Notes: generated from the sequence alone by a model not told the origin. 64,000 bases of DNA from Scandinavium sp002470465 (GCF_040750395.1 NZ_JBFLVD010000002.1:62001-126000); one strand, 5' to 3'. Shown: positions 8,872 through 17,628, numbered from the stretch's first letter. Translations and numbers: made by a program.

Positions 8872-10470
8872 ATGTCTGAACGTTATTTATTTCCGCTGGC
8901 GGGAGGGCTGATGCTTACCGCGCTGCTGCTGGCCTGCGGTATATACAGCTCCACGGGATGGAATCTGTTGTTTATTTGTCTGGCGCTGGTCGCAGCCTGC
9001 GCATTTTGGTGTTTGCGACCAGTCCCGGCAGCGCCAGCGCCTCCTCCGGATCGGACGGAGGTACAGGATGTGTATCTTGTGATTGGGCCTTATGTCGCAA
9101 GCTGGTTCACCGTCCATAACGATGAAAGCTTGCTGCGCTACGACCGTCAGCGTCTCTGGCTGGCGGCAAGAGATGCACGCGAGCTGGTCAAGCACCTGAA
9201 TTACCATTCCGCTAACCCGGAAAAGACGCGGATAACGCTTTTTTTTCCGTTCCTGCCTGACGGGCATGATACCGAGGCTCTGGCCATTGGAGCACTGATG
9301 TCGTGGGCCAGCGCGCTGAAAACCATCACGTTGCCGGAACCGTTGCCCTGCATTTTTGCCCTCTACAGCCGCTGTAGCGAGCAGTGCTATCTCGGGGATC
9401 CGGACGAAGTCATCTGGTCCGGGGAGAAGCACTCGCTGCCGATGGGCGGATCGCTGGATGCGCTGATGGGGGCGCTGTGGCTTAAGTTTGCACGACAAAA
9501 TTCCGGGGGCGATCGCTGGCTTGCGCAACGTCAGGCCACCCTCGGCACTTTGCGAAACTGGTTTGCGCAATCCCAGATTTTACTCGCCATGAATAGCGTT
9601 TTTAACTGTTCCAGCCTCACGTTGACGCATTTCTTATTGGCTGATTCGGGCAGGGGGTTTATCCGTCACGGTGCCTGGTCCCGCTGGCTGAATGAGCACT
9701 ACGCGGTGCTCCCTGGGCTGGCGAAATCACGGATTGAGCTGGCGCTTCCGGAGCTGACCCGTCCACAGACGCGCGGGCGGGTCGCTGTAGTAAACCCAAC
9801 GAAGGGCTGGCCGCTTTGGCCTGCATGCCTTCTGGGAGGCCTGCTGGCAGGCTCGATGTGTTATGCAAAATGGCATGAAGTGCAGCGGGAAATGGAGGTT
9901 CAGGCGCAGGTGTTTGCGGTCAACCGGGTAGACGATAGCGCGCTCCGGAAAAAGTGGCTTGCAGTGGACAAACTCCGCGCGTCTGAGGCTGCGCTTCGCC
10001 ACTGTTCCACGCGCTATTTCTTCCAGAACTGGGGATTTGCGCAATGTGATGCCCTGCTCTCTCTGAGTCAGCAACAGCTTAAAAAATATGTCCGGTGGGT
10101 GGTGTTCTCTTCGGCCAGCAACCGTTCGCTATTTGCCTCGGGAAATTACGTCATTCTGCCAGAACGTGCAGATCGGTTGGAACCGCTGGCGAAGTTAGTC
10201 GAACAAAATCCTGGCGTGAATTTTTTGATCGTCGGTCACTCCGATAACAGCGGCGACGGACAGCAGAATATTCTGTTGTCTATGCTGCGGGCACGCGCAG
10301 TTCGCGACTGGTTAATCACCCATGCCCATGCGGATGCGTCGCGATTTACGCTGAAGGGCGTGGGTGACCTTTATCCTCTGACTTCTAACAGTACCGTGGA
10401 AGGACGCGAGATTAACCGCCGGATTGAGGTGATTCCTGTCCCTTTTACTTCCCTTAACGTTAATGAGTAG
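8872..10470 (+). CDS. OmpA-domain inner-membrane protein of the T6SS (TagL-like role)
   Basis: The 532-residue protein has two N-terminal membrane segments (about 5-22 and 26-45). A roughly 265-residue middle domain that I do not recognise follows, then a third membrane segment (about 311-331) and a C-terminal OmpA-type peptidoglycan-binding domain (about 410-525). The OmpA signature is visible as IVGHSDNSGDG, the LSMLRARAVRDWL helix and NRRIEV, including the Asp and Arg that bind diaminopimelate in the family. T6SSs use such a domain, on TagL or TssL, to anchor the membrane complex to the cell wall. The ATG at 8872 lies two bases after the DotU-like gene. An in-frame ATG at 8728, inside that gene, is less likely. 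The split of DotU and OmpA into two proteins is noteworthy. Confidence 0.78.
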   Translation: MSERYLFPLAGGLMLTALLLACGIYSSTGWNLLFICLALVAACAFWCLRPVPAAPAPPPDRTEVQDVYLVIGPYVASWFTVHNDESLLRYDRQRLWLAARDARELVKHLNYHSANPEKTRITLFFPFLPDGHDTEALAIGALMSWASALKTITLPEPLPCIFALYSRCSEQCYLGDPDEVIWSGEKHSLPMGGSLDALMGALWLKFARQNSGGDRWLAQRQATLGTLRNWFAQSQILLAMNSVFNCSSLTLTHFLLADSGRGFIRHGAWSRWLNEHYAVLPGLAKSRIELALPELTRPQTRGRVAVVNPTKGWPLWPACLLGGLLAGSMCYAKWHEVQREMEVQAQVFAVNRVDDSALRKKWLAVDKLRASEAALRHCSTRYFFQNWGFAQCDALLSLSQQQLKKYVRWVVFSSASNRSLFASGNYVILPERADRLEPLAKLVEQNPGVNFLIVGHSDNSGDGQQNILLSMLRARAVRDWLITHAHADASRFTLKGVGDLYPLTSNSTVEGREINRRIEVIPVPFTSLNVNE

Positions 10471-10479
10471 ATATTTATT

Positions 10480-10956
10480 ATGAATTCGCTGTCTTATAAA
10501 TTAATTGAAGGCCACTTCCTGAGTTCCCCTCCGGTGCTGGACAGAAGTGTAAATGTTCTTATGTTTCGGGACCCGGAAGATAACGAATATAACATTATGA
10601 TCAACCGTGCGACGCTGGAAGAAGAGGAGTCTCTGGATGCGTACTGTGAGCGACAAATAGAACAGTTAAGAAATAAACTCCCGGGGTTTAAGATTGAAGG
10701 GAAAACTCTGAAATCTGAAATAGGTCCGGCAAAGCTGCCGGTGTTACAAATATCGAATAGCTATCTGCAGGATGGAAACACGGTTCGCCAGGTTCAGTCG
10801 ATAATAAAGCTTCCGTGGCATGCAGTAATGAATCATACCGAACGTGAAATCATTATCTTTACCCTTCACTCGGTGGGGGAATTCACAGAGTATCAGCGTC
10901 GGCATTACGTACAGGCCATCAATACATTCCAGCCCCATACCTCGGTTGGCGTCTGA
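10480..10956 (+). CDS. DUF1795/DcrB-like protein, candidate Eag-type T6SS effector chaperone
   Basis: The 158-residue soluble protein fits the DUF1795 family: an N-terminal SYKLIEGHF strand, a DRSVNVLMFRD segment, a central LPGFKIEGK block and a C-terminal HSVGEFTEYQRRH helix. In T6SS loci this family contains the Eag chaperones, which hold the N-terminal membrane helices of PAAR/Rhs effectors until they are loaded on VgrG. No signal peptide or lipobox is seen, unlike E. coli DcrB, which fits a cytoplasmic chaperone. No VgrG, PAAR or Rhs gene lies in this window, so the client is not visible. It is the last gene of the rightward T6SS operon and is followed by a strong hairpin. Confidence 0.72.
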   Translation: MNSLSYKLIEGHFLSSPPVLDRSVNVLMFRDPEDNEYNIMINRATLEEEESLDAYCERQIEQLRNKLPGFKIEGKTLKSEIGPAKLPVLQISNSYLQDGNTVRQVQSIIKLPWHAVMNHTEREIIIFTLHSVGEFTEYQRRHYVQAINTFQPHTSVGV

Positions 10957-10961
10957 ACAGG

Positions 10962-10992
10962 TTCCGTCCCCCATCACTGACGGGGGACGGAA
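10962..10992. terminator. Bidirectional hairpin between T6SS operon and LuxR-type gene
   Basis: A perfect 11-bp stem TTCCGTCCCCC / GGGGGACGGAA with a nine-base loop sits between two convergent genes. AT-rich sequence follows on both sides, without a long T run. It probably ends both transcripts. Confidence 0.7.
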
Positions 10993-10998
10993 TAAATA

Positions 10999-11679
10999 TT
11001 AAAGACAAAGCGTGATCCGTTCACTGTCGATATGCTGCACCATCCATGAAGCATAATGATAGAGTTCAGACTTTTTAGTGATCCCCATCTTACGCATGGC
11101 GTTGCGGCAGTGGGTGCTTACCGTTTTGTCGGTGCAGCCGAGAATTGCCGCAATATCCTGGGCGCAGTAGCCTTTGCCGAGATTGTGCAGCACCTGATTT
11201 TCCATGGCGGAGAGCTGCAGGTATCGCCTGCCGCCGATTTTTTGGAAAATATCTTTTTTATTTTCTTCTGAAAGCGGAAGTCGGGCCAGTGACAGAATTT
11301 TTTCAAGCTTGGCCTGGACTTCATTAATGGTCAGAGAGTCACAGTTAAAAGGGATGTCAATGGAAAAAGGGGTGCTGTGTCGATGCTTTGCCGGAGGCGA
11401 CGGTTTAAGATGATAATTAATGCTGACGACGCTCTTGCGAAAAGTGATATCTGCCGGTGAGTTCCTGTGCCAGGTGGAGGAGGAATTATCTGGGGGAGGT
11501 TCAACAAGCGTAATCATTTTCCGTAATCCATATTTATAGAAATAGTCATTGCTGACGATGGTTACATTATTGAGCAATGGTGAAACAGTGTGTGTCATGT
11601 TCTTCATATCGTAACGGTTATCCCTTTTATTCCGTTTTCGAGATCGACTGTGATGCAGGTTTAAGGTAGCGGCGCGCAT
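10999..11679 (-). CDS. LuxR-type transcriptional regulator of the T6SS locus
   Basis: The 226-residue protein ends with a LuxR/GerE-type helix-turn-helix (about 155-215): LSAMENQVLHNLGKGYCAQD followed by the recognition helix DKTVSTHCRNAMRKMGI. The N-terminal 150 residues carry no receiver-like DD/K set or autoinducer domain that I can recognise, so the signal is unknown. The start is uncertain. ATG 11679 has a poor ribosome site, and ATG 11607, with AAGGGA some distance upstream, would give about 202 residues. It is convergent to the T6SS operon and set apart from ettA by an AT-rich gap. Its position suggests it controls the T6SS genes, but no operator was identified. Confidence 0.75.
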   Translation of the reverse strand: MRAATLNLHHSRSRKRNKRDNRYDMKNMTHTVSPLLNNVTIVSNDYFYKYGLRKMITLVEPPPDNSSSTWHRNSPADITFRKSVVSINYHLKPSPPAKHRHSTPFSIDIPFNCDSLTINEVQAKLEKILSLARLPLSEENKKDIFQKIGGRRYLQLSAMENQVLHNLGKGYCAQDIAAILGCTDKTVSTHCRNAMRKMGITKKSELYHYASWMVQHIDSERITLCL

Positions 11680-12095
11680 GCTTCGTCAAGATGAATGAAG
11701 CCTGTTATGTCCACTAAAATTGCAGTTTGCATAAGATCTGGGATGTGAATAATCAACGCAATAAAGATTAACCTGGCGACGGTCTCGGACAATTACGTTG
11801 CGTGATTTAGTATTATCACTGCGTGTATTTAACAATAATTGCGTGGCCTAAAGAAATACTTTTGCACGGAATGAAAAAAATAAGAATCTTGCCAGGGTGA
11901 TTTTCTGATAAATACTAACAATTAAGAATTGTTACACGTAATTACACTTCAACAATGCATGCATTGAACATCAATGTCTTTCCTTTGTAATTCTTAATGC
12001 CTGCTGGCGGTTGGGTGAAAGGAACAGGATAATCTTTGGTGCTGGATGCCGCGGCCGGAAGTCGATCCTGGTCCTGGGGAAATCATCTGCAAAGA
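11680..12095. other. AT-rich gap with palindromes at the border between T6SS locus and backbone
   Basis: No gene is supported in this stretch. It is AT-rich up to about 12000. It contains a perfect 14-bp palindrome CAATGCATGCATTG (11953-11966) flanked by inverted arms ATTAAGAATT (11921-11930) and AATTCTTAAT (11989-11998). It may hold the luxR-type promoter, but it also coincides with the T6SS/backbone junction. Confidence 0.5.
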
Positions 12096-12130
12096 CAAAA
12101 AATATCCGCCACCCATCGGGTGGCGGATAT
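12096..12130 (-). terminator. Rho-independent terminator of ettA
   Basis: Reading leftward after the ettA stop, a 13-bp perfect stem (12102-12114 with 12118-12130, three-base loop) is followed by a run of six T on the transcript strand. This is a textbook intrinsic terminator. Confidence 0.92.
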
Positions 12131-12144
12131 GCAGAGCCGCCGAA

Positions 12145-13812
12145 TTATTTGGCAATACGCTTGTACTTGATACGCTTTGGCTCAAGCGCATCGGCACCGA
12201 GGGTGCGTTTTTTGTACTCTTCGTACTCGGTAAAGTTGCCTTCGAAGAACTCCACCTTACCTTCATCCTGGTAGTCCAGAATGTGGGTAGCGATACGGTC
12301 GAGGAACCAGCGGTCGTGCGAGATGACCATTGCACAGCCCGGGAATTCCAGCAGGGCGTTTTCCAGCGCGCGCAGGGTTTCGATGTCAAGGTCGTTGGTT
12401 GGTTCATCGAGCAGCAGCATGTTGCCGCCTACCTGCAGCAGCTTCGCCAGGTGCAGACGACCGCGCTCACCGCCGGATAGCTCGCCCACGCGTTTACCCT
12501 GATCGGTACCTTTGAAGTTGAAGCGACCCACGTAGGCGCGGCTTGGCATCTCGGTGTTGCCAATCTTCATGATGTCCAGCCCGCCGGACACTTCTTCCCA
12601 CACGGTTTTGCTGTTATCCATCGCATCACGGAACTGGTCAACGGAAGCCAGCTTCACGGTTTCACCCAGCTCGATGGTGCCGCCATCCGCTTTCTCCTGG
12701 CCGGACATCATGCGGAACAGGGTCGATTTACCCGCGCCGTTCGGCCCGATGATACCCACGATGGCACCTTTCGGTACGGAGAAGCTCAGGTCGTCAATCA
12801 GCAGGCGATCGCCATAGGACTTACGCAGGTTGCTGACCTCAACGACTTTATCGCCCAGACGGGGTCCAGGTGGAATAAAGAGTTCATTAGTTTCGTTACG
12901 TTTCTGGTATTCGGTGTTGTTGAGCTCTTCAAAGCGCGCCAGACGGGCTTTGCCCTTCGACTGACGGCCTTTCGCGCCCTGACGTACCCACTCCAGCTCT
13001 TTTTCAATCGACTTACGACGAGCCGCTTCCTGAGAAGCTTCCTGCGCCAGACGCTGATCTTTCTGCTCAAGCCAGGAGGAGTAGTTGCCTTCCCACGGAA
13101 TGCCTTCGCCGCGGTCCAGCTCGAGGATCCAGCCTGCCACGTTGTCGAGGAAGTAACGGTCGTGGGTAATCGCCACAACGGTGCCTTCGAAGTCGTGCAG
13201 GAAGCGTTCCAGCCAGGCCACGGACTCGGCGTCCAGGTGGTTGGTCGGTTCGTCGAGCAGCAGCATGTCTGGTTTTTCCAGCAGCAGGCGACAGAGCGCA
13301 ACGCGGCGACGTTCACCCCCGGAGAGGTTCGCAATTTTCGCGTCCCAGTCTGGCAGACGCAGCGCATCGGCGGCGCGCTCCAACTGCACGTTCAGGTTGT
13401 GGCCGTCGTGCGCCTGGATAATCTCTTCGTATTTGCCCTGCTGAGCGGCCAGCTTGTCGAAATCGGCATCTGGCTCGGCGTACAGTGCATACACTTCTTC
13501 AAGGCCCTTCAGGGCGTTGACCACTTCCGAAACCGCTTCTTCAACGGATTCGCGAACGGTATGCTCCGGGTTCAGCTGGGGTTCCTGCGGCAGATAGCCA
13601 ATTTTGGTTCCCGGCTGCGGGCGTGCTTCACCTTCGATATCGGTATCGATACCGGCCATGATGCGTAACAGGGTGGATTTACCGGCACCGTTGAGGCCCA
13701 GTACACCGATTTTTGCGCCAGGGAAGAAGCTCAGAGAGATGTTTTTCAGAATATGACGCTTCGGCGGGACCACTTTGCCGACGCGATGCATGGTATAAAC
13801 GAATTGAGCCAC
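12145..13812 (-). CDS. ettA: EttA, energy-dependent translational throttle (ABC-F ATPase)
   Basis: EttA binds the ribosomal E site and gates the first elongation step according to the ADP/ATP ratio. At 555 residues it has the E. coli length. Two ABC domains are visible. The first has Walker A GLNGAGKS near residue 39, signature LSGGERRRVAL and DEPTNHLD. The second has Walker A GPNGAGKS near 356, signature LSGGERGRLHL and DEPTNDLD. The linker between them (about 240-320) contains the arm/P-site tRNA-interaction motif region with many Arg and Lys. It is divergent from slt, as in E. coli, and ends at a strong terminator. Confidence 0.98.
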   Translation of the reverse strand: MAQFVYTMHRVGKVVPPKRHILKNISLSFFPGAKIGVLGLNGAGKSTLLRIMAGIDTDIEGEARPQPGTKIGYLPQEPQLNPEHTVRESVEEAVSEVVNALKGLEEVYALYAEPDADFDKLAAQQGKYEEIIQAHDGHNLNVQLERAADALRLPDWDAKIANLSGGERRRVALCRLLLEKPDMLLLDEPTNHLDAESVAWLERFLHDFEGTVVAITHDRYFLDNVAGWILELDRGEGIPWEGNYSSWLEQKDQRLAQEASQEAARRKSIEKELEWVRQGAKGRQSKGKARLARFEELNNTEYQKRNETNELFIPPGPRLGDKVVEVSNLRKSYGDRLLIDDLSFSVPKGAIVGIIGPNGAGKSTLFRMMSGQEKADGGTIELGETVKLASVDQFRDAMDNSKTVWEEVSGGLDIMKIGNTEMPSRAYVGRFNFKGTDQGKRVGELSGGERGRLHLAKLLQVGGNMLLLDEPTNDLDIETLRALENALLEFPGCAMVISHDRWFLDRIATHILDYQDEGKVEFFEGNFTEYEEYKKRTLGADALEPKRIKYKRIAK

Positions 13813-14066
13813 GTTGGACTTCGCCTCTTTTATTTTGATGAATTGGAGTCAGAGGCGAAGTGTAGCCTTTTTCACACGCTAATCCCAGCCAGGCGACCGT
13901 GATAACGATAAAGGTAAAAAAGTGTCCGCAACGTGGCGCAATTCCGGTTGTCTGATTAGCATAAAGAGAGGCTGTGGCCGTTGAGCCTTCAGGATGAAGA
14001 GATTGACCGGACACGGCTTTTTTACGCGGCATGATGCTGCATTGACACACTTTTTAAGGAGCGCAT

Positions 14067-16004
14067 GTGGAAAATGCTAAACCCATGACGTGGCGTCTTC
14101 TGGCTGCGGGCGTCTGTCTGCTGACCGTAAGCAGTGCGGTCCACGCCGATTCACTGGACGAGCAGCGCAACCGTTATGCACAGATTAAACAGGCCTGGGA
14201 CAACCGTCAGATGGACGTCGTTGCTCAACTGATGCCGACGCTGAAAGATTACCCGCTCTATCCCTATCTTGAATACCGCCAACTCACCGATGATTTGATG
14301 ACTGAACCTGCGCTCAGCGTGAGTCAGTTTGTGCAGGCCAACCCAACGCTGCCCTCAGCACGCACGCTCAAAAACCGTTTTGTGAACGAGCTGGCTCGCC
14401 GGGAAGACTGGCGAGGGCTGCTGGCGTTCAGCCCGGACAAGCCCGGCACGACCGAAGCGCAATGTAACTACTACTACGCCAAATATAGCGTGGGCCAGAC
14501 TCAGGATGCCTGGGCAGGTGCGAAAGATTTGTGGCTAACCGGAAAAAATCAGCCAAATGCCTGTGACAACTTATTCAGCGCCTGGCGCGCATCAGGAACC
14601 CAGGATCCGCTGGCGTATCTTGAACGTATTCGCCTGGCGATGCAGGCCGGTAATACTCGCCTGGTGACGTCGCTGGCGAATCAGATGCCGCCAGACTACC
14701 AGACTATTTCTGCGGCGGTGATAAGCCTCGCCAACAACCCAAACAGCGTGCTGAGCTTCGCTCAAAGCACCGGTGCGACCGATTTCACTCGCCAGATGGC
14801 GGCAGTCGCGTTTACCAGCGTGGCGCGCCAGGATGTGGAAAACGCCCGTCTGCTTATTCCACAGCTGGTGCAGGCGCAGAAGCTGAACGAGGATCAGACT
14901 CAGGAGCTGCGCGATATCGTGGCCTGGCGGCTGATGGGTACCGACGTGACCGACGATCAGGCCCGCTGGCGCGATGATGCCATCATGCGTTCGCAGTCGA
15001 CGTCGCTGGTGGAGCGCCGCGTGCGTATGGCTATCGGCAACGGCGATCGTCGTGGCCTCAATACCTGGCTTGCGCGTTTGCCAATGGATGCCAAAGAGAA
15101 GGACGAGTGGCGCTACTGGCAGGCCGATCTGCTGATGGAGCGCGGGCGCGAGCAGGAAGCGAAAGATATTCTGCACTCGCTGATGCAGCAGCGCGGATTC
15201 TACCCGATGGTGGCGGCCCAGCGTTTGGGGGAAGAGTATCCCATTCGCGTTGAGAAGCCGGAAGGTACCGTTGCGCCGCTGTTGGTTAACGGTCCGGAAA
15301 TGAACCGTGTGCGTGAGCTCATGTACTGGAACCTAGATAATACTGCGCGTGCGGAGTGGGCGAACCTGGTGAGCAGCCGGACCCGCAGCGAGCAGGGGCA
15401 GCTGGCGAAATACGCATTCGATCAGGACTGGTGGGATCTCAGCGTGCAGGCCACAATTGCCGGTAAGCTGTGGGATAATCTCCAGGAGCGTTTCCCGCTG
15501 GCGTATAAAGATCTTTTCGTTCGCTATACCGGCGATAAAGCGATCACCAAAAGCTACGCCATGGCGATTGCCCGCCAGGAAAGCGCGTGGAACCCGAAAG
15601 TGCGTTCTCCGGTGGGTGCCACGGGGCTGATGCAGATCATGCCGGGCACCGCGACGCATACGGTGAAGATGTTCGCGATTCCGGGATACGGCGGGCCGAA
15701 TCAGCTGCTGGATCCTGAAACCAACATCAACATTGGTACCCGCTATCTGGAGTACGTTTACCAGCAGTTTAATAACAACCGCATCTATGCGTCAGCGGCT
15801 TACAACGCCGGTCCTGGCAGGGTAAGAACCTGGCAGGGAAACAGCGCCGGTCGCCTTGATGCCGCCGCGTTTGTCGAGAGTATTCCCTTCTCGGAAACGC
15901 GTGGTTACGTGAAAAACGTGCTGGCCTATGATGCGTACTATCGTTATTTCATGGGCGAGAAACCGCAGATCCTCACCGACGTTGAGTGGAAGCAGCGTTA
16001 CTGA
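14067..16004 (+). CDS. slt: Slt70, soluble lytic murein transglycosylase
   Basis: Slt cleaves peptidoglycan glycan strands to 1,6-anhydro-muropeptides in the periplasm. The 645-residue protein has a signal peptide ending near HADS (about residue 27), a long helical superhelix domain, and a C-terminal lysozyme-like domain. That domain has the catalytic Glu in AMAIARQESAWNP (about residue 505), GATGLMQIMPGTA and AAYNAGPGRV. The GTG at 14067 with AAGGAG upstream gives exactly the E. coli length and N-terminus (MENAKPMTWRLL, compared with MEKAKQVTWRLL from memory). The trpR promoter begins at its stop codon. Confidence 0.98.
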   Translation: MENAKPMTWRLLAAGVCLLTVSSAVHADSLDEQRNRYAQIKQAWDNRQMDVVAQLMPTLKDYPLYPYLEYRQLTDDLMTEPALSVSQFVQANPTLPSARTLKNRFVNELARREDWRGLLAFSPDKPGTTEAQCNYYYAKYSVGQTQDAWAGAKDLWLTGKNQPNACDNLFSAWRASGTQDPLAYLERIRLAMQAGNTRLVTSLANQMPPDYQTISAAVISLANNPNSVLSFAQSTGATDFTRQMAAVAFTSVARQDVENARLLIPQLVQAQKLNEDQTQELRDIVAWRLMGTDVTDDQARWRDDAIMRSQSTSLVERRVRMAIGNGDRRGLNTWLARLPMDAKEKDEWRYWQADLLMERGREQEAKDILHSLMQQRGFYPMVAAQRLGEEYPIRVEKPEGTVAPLLVNGPEMNRVRELMYWNLDNTARAEWANLVSSRTRSEQGQLAKYAFDQDWWDLSVQATIAGKLWDNLQERFPLAYKDLFVRYTGDKAITKSYAMAIARQESAWNPKVRSPVGATGLMQIMPGTATHTVKMFAIPGYGGPNQLLDPETNINIGTRYLEYVYQQFNNNRIYASAAYNAGPGRVRTWQGNSAGRLDAAAFVESIPFSETRGYVKNVLAYDAYYRYFMGEKPQILTDVEWKQRY

Positions 16005-16027
16005 TTTGCTTCCGGTATGTTATGCTT

Positions 16028-16045
16028 GTACTCGTTAAAGAGTAC
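16028..16045 (+). promoter_or_regulatory. TrpR operator in the trpR promoter
   Basis: The 18-bp palindrome GTACTCGTTAAAGAGTAC lies 46 bases before the trpR start and matches the known trp operator pattern (GTACT...AGTAC halves). TATGCT at 16021-16026 can serve as a -10 box next to it. This fits TrpR autorepression. Confidence 0.85.
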
Positions 16046-16091
16046 ATTCAGCGGGCGGCCGGTGCCGTCCGCCCCAACAGGGTGGCGTAAC

Positions 16092-16421
16092 ATGACTCAA
16101 CAATCTCCATACTCGGCCGAAAACGCAGAACAGCGCCACCAGGAGTGGCTCCGTTTTGTGGAGCTGATGCGCCAGGCGTTTGCCGCCGATCTGCATCTGC
16201 CGCTGCTAAATTTGATGATGACCCCGGACGAGCGTGAAGCGCTGGGTACGCGCGTGCGTATTATCGAAGAATTGCTGCGCGGTGAAATGAGCCAGAGGGA
16301 GTTGAAAAGCGAGCTCGGCGCGGGGATTGCGACAATCACCCGTGGCTCGAACAGCCTGAAATCAGCGCCAGCGGAGCTCCGCCAGTGGCTGGAGCAGGCG
16401 CTGCCGAAGACTCAGCGATAA
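16092..16421 (+). CDS. trpR: TrpR, tryptophan repressor
   Basis: TrpR is a small dimeric repressor that binds trp, aroH, mtr and its own operator when loaded with tryptophan. The 109-residue product has the conserved helix-turn-helix MSQRELKSELGAGIATITRG and the LPLLNLMMTPDEREALGTRV core. I chose ATG 16092, giving the E. coli-like N-terminus MTQQSPYSAENAEQRHQEW. An upstream in-frame ATG at 16017 lies before the operator and is not used. Its end overlaps yjjX by 10 bases, convergently. Confidence 0.97.
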   Translation: MTQQSPYSAENAEQRHQEWLRFVELMRQAFAADLHLPLLNLMMTPDEREALGTRVRIIEELLRGEMSQRELKSELGAGIATITRGSNSLKSAPAELRQWLEQALPKTQR

Positions 16422-16927
16422 ACGGCGTTGTGAAAAGGGCTAAGCGCCAGGATCACCGCCTGATGATAAACGCTGCTGCGGGTCAGTTTGCCCGCGGTAA
16501 ACACGCCAATCGCGCCTTCCTTGCGGCCAATTTCATCAATGCCCGTGTAATGTGACATAACCGGACCGAGGGCATCGCCCGCCCGCACGCGTTCAAGGAT
16601 GACATCAGGAAGCGGCAGCGTTGCCGAACGCGCCTCGCCACGCTGTTCACGGCTATGGATTACCACCCAACTGAAGGTGCTTCCTTCGTCAATACCGGCT
16701 TCTATTGCTACCCAAAAGTCCGCATCTGGTCTGACAAGACGTGCATTTTCGACCCGGTTCCGTGCGCCAGCGCGCGTTTCATCACTTCCGTGAGGCTGCT
16801 CCGGTACGCCGCTCTCGACGGAAACGGCATCAATATGGCAGGATCCTTCGCCGAAGATCTCGGCAAAAGCCTGCGTAATTGCCTTAATTTTGGCGGGATT
16901 GGTGGTAGCTACGACAACATTGTGCAT
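16412..16927 (-). CDS. yjjX: YjjX, inosine/xanthosine triphosphatase
   Basis: YjjX removes non-canonical nucleoside triphosphates (ITP, XTP) and so protects nucleic acids. The 171-residue protein has the N-terminal nucleotide-binding segment VVVATTNPAKIKAI, the SVESGVPEQP motif and the acidic VAIEAGID motif that coordinates metal. The family is structurally related to ITPases of the HAM1 type. It is convergent to trpR with overlapping 3' ends and nearly adjacent to divergent gpmB, the standard order in enterics. Confidence 0.95.
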   Translation of the reverse strand: MHNVVVATTNPAKIKAITQAFAEIFGEGSCHIDAVSVESGVPEQPHGSDETRAGARNRVENARLVRPDADFWVAIEAGIDEGSTFSWVVIHSREQRGEARSATLPLPDVILERVRAGDALGPVMSHYTGIDEIGRKEGAIGVFTAGKLTRSSVYHQAVILALSPFHNAVYR

Positions 16928-16980
16928 AATCAGTACACTTACGACAAAAAATCATCATCGCAGTATAACGGATAATTAGC

Positions 16981-17628
16981 ATGTTACAGGTATACCTTGT
17001 TCGCCACGGTGAAACGCAGTGGAACGCCGAGCGACGTATTCAGGGCCAGTCTGACAGTCCTTTGACCCAAAAGGGCGAGCAGCAGGCCTGGCAGGTGGGA
17101 GAGCGTGTTCGCACACTCGGCATTACTCACATTATCGCAAGTGATTTGGGCCGTACGCGTCGTACCGCCGAGATTATCGCTGAAGCCTGCGGGTGTAGCG
17201 TCACCTATGATCCACGCCTGCGCGAGCTCGATATGGGCGTGCTTGAACGTCGTCTTATTGACTCCCTGACGGAAGAAGAAGAGGGCTGGCGTCGTACGCT
17301 GGTCAATGGCACGGCGGGTGGACGTATCCCGGAAGGGGAATCTATGCAGGAGCTCGGCGACAGGATGAACGCGGCGCTGAAGGATTGCCTCGAGCTGCCG
17401 GAAGGTAGCCGTCCGCTGTTGGTGAGTCACGGTATGGCGCTTGGCTGTCTGGTCAGCACCATTCTCGGCTTACCGGCTTATGCGGAGCGTCGTTTGCGTC
17501 TGCGTAACTGTTCGATTTCGCGAGTGGATTATCAGCAAAGCCCGTGGCTTGCGCCTGGCTGGATCGTGGAGACCGCAGGTGACGTCACGCATCTGGACGC
17601 CCCTGCGTTAGATGAGCTACAGCGTTAA
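16981..17628 (+). CDS. gpmB: GpmB/YtjC, histidine phosphatase superfamily protein
   Basis: The 215-residue protein belongs to the phosphoglycerate-mutase-like histidine phosphatase superfamily. The catalytic LVRHGETQWN motif sits at residues 6-15 and the second His is in LLVSHGMAL near residue 150. E. coli GpmB is annotated as a phosphoglycerate mutase, but it groups with broad phosphatases and its true substrate is not settled. Its stop codon interlocks with that of rob in a shared TTAA. Confidence 0.93.
   Translation: MLQVYLVRHGETQWNAERRIQGQSDSPLTQKGEQQAWQVGERVRTLGITHIIASDLGRTRRTAEIIAEACGCSVTYDPRLRELDMGVLERRLIDSLTEEEEGWRRTLVNGTAGGRIPEGESMQELGDRMNAALKDCLELPEGSRPLLVSHGMALGCLVSTILGLPAYAERRLRLRNCSISRVDYQQSPWLAPGWIVETAGDVTHLDAPALDELQR

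Noticed and set aside
11994..12407. Small leftward frame overlapping the 3' end of ettA and its terminator
   Set aside because: It runs through the intrinsic terminator of ettA and has no conserved features.
16017..16091. N-terminal extension of TrpR
   Set aside because: It would place the start before the trp operator and promoter. The E. coli-like start at 16092 is clear.
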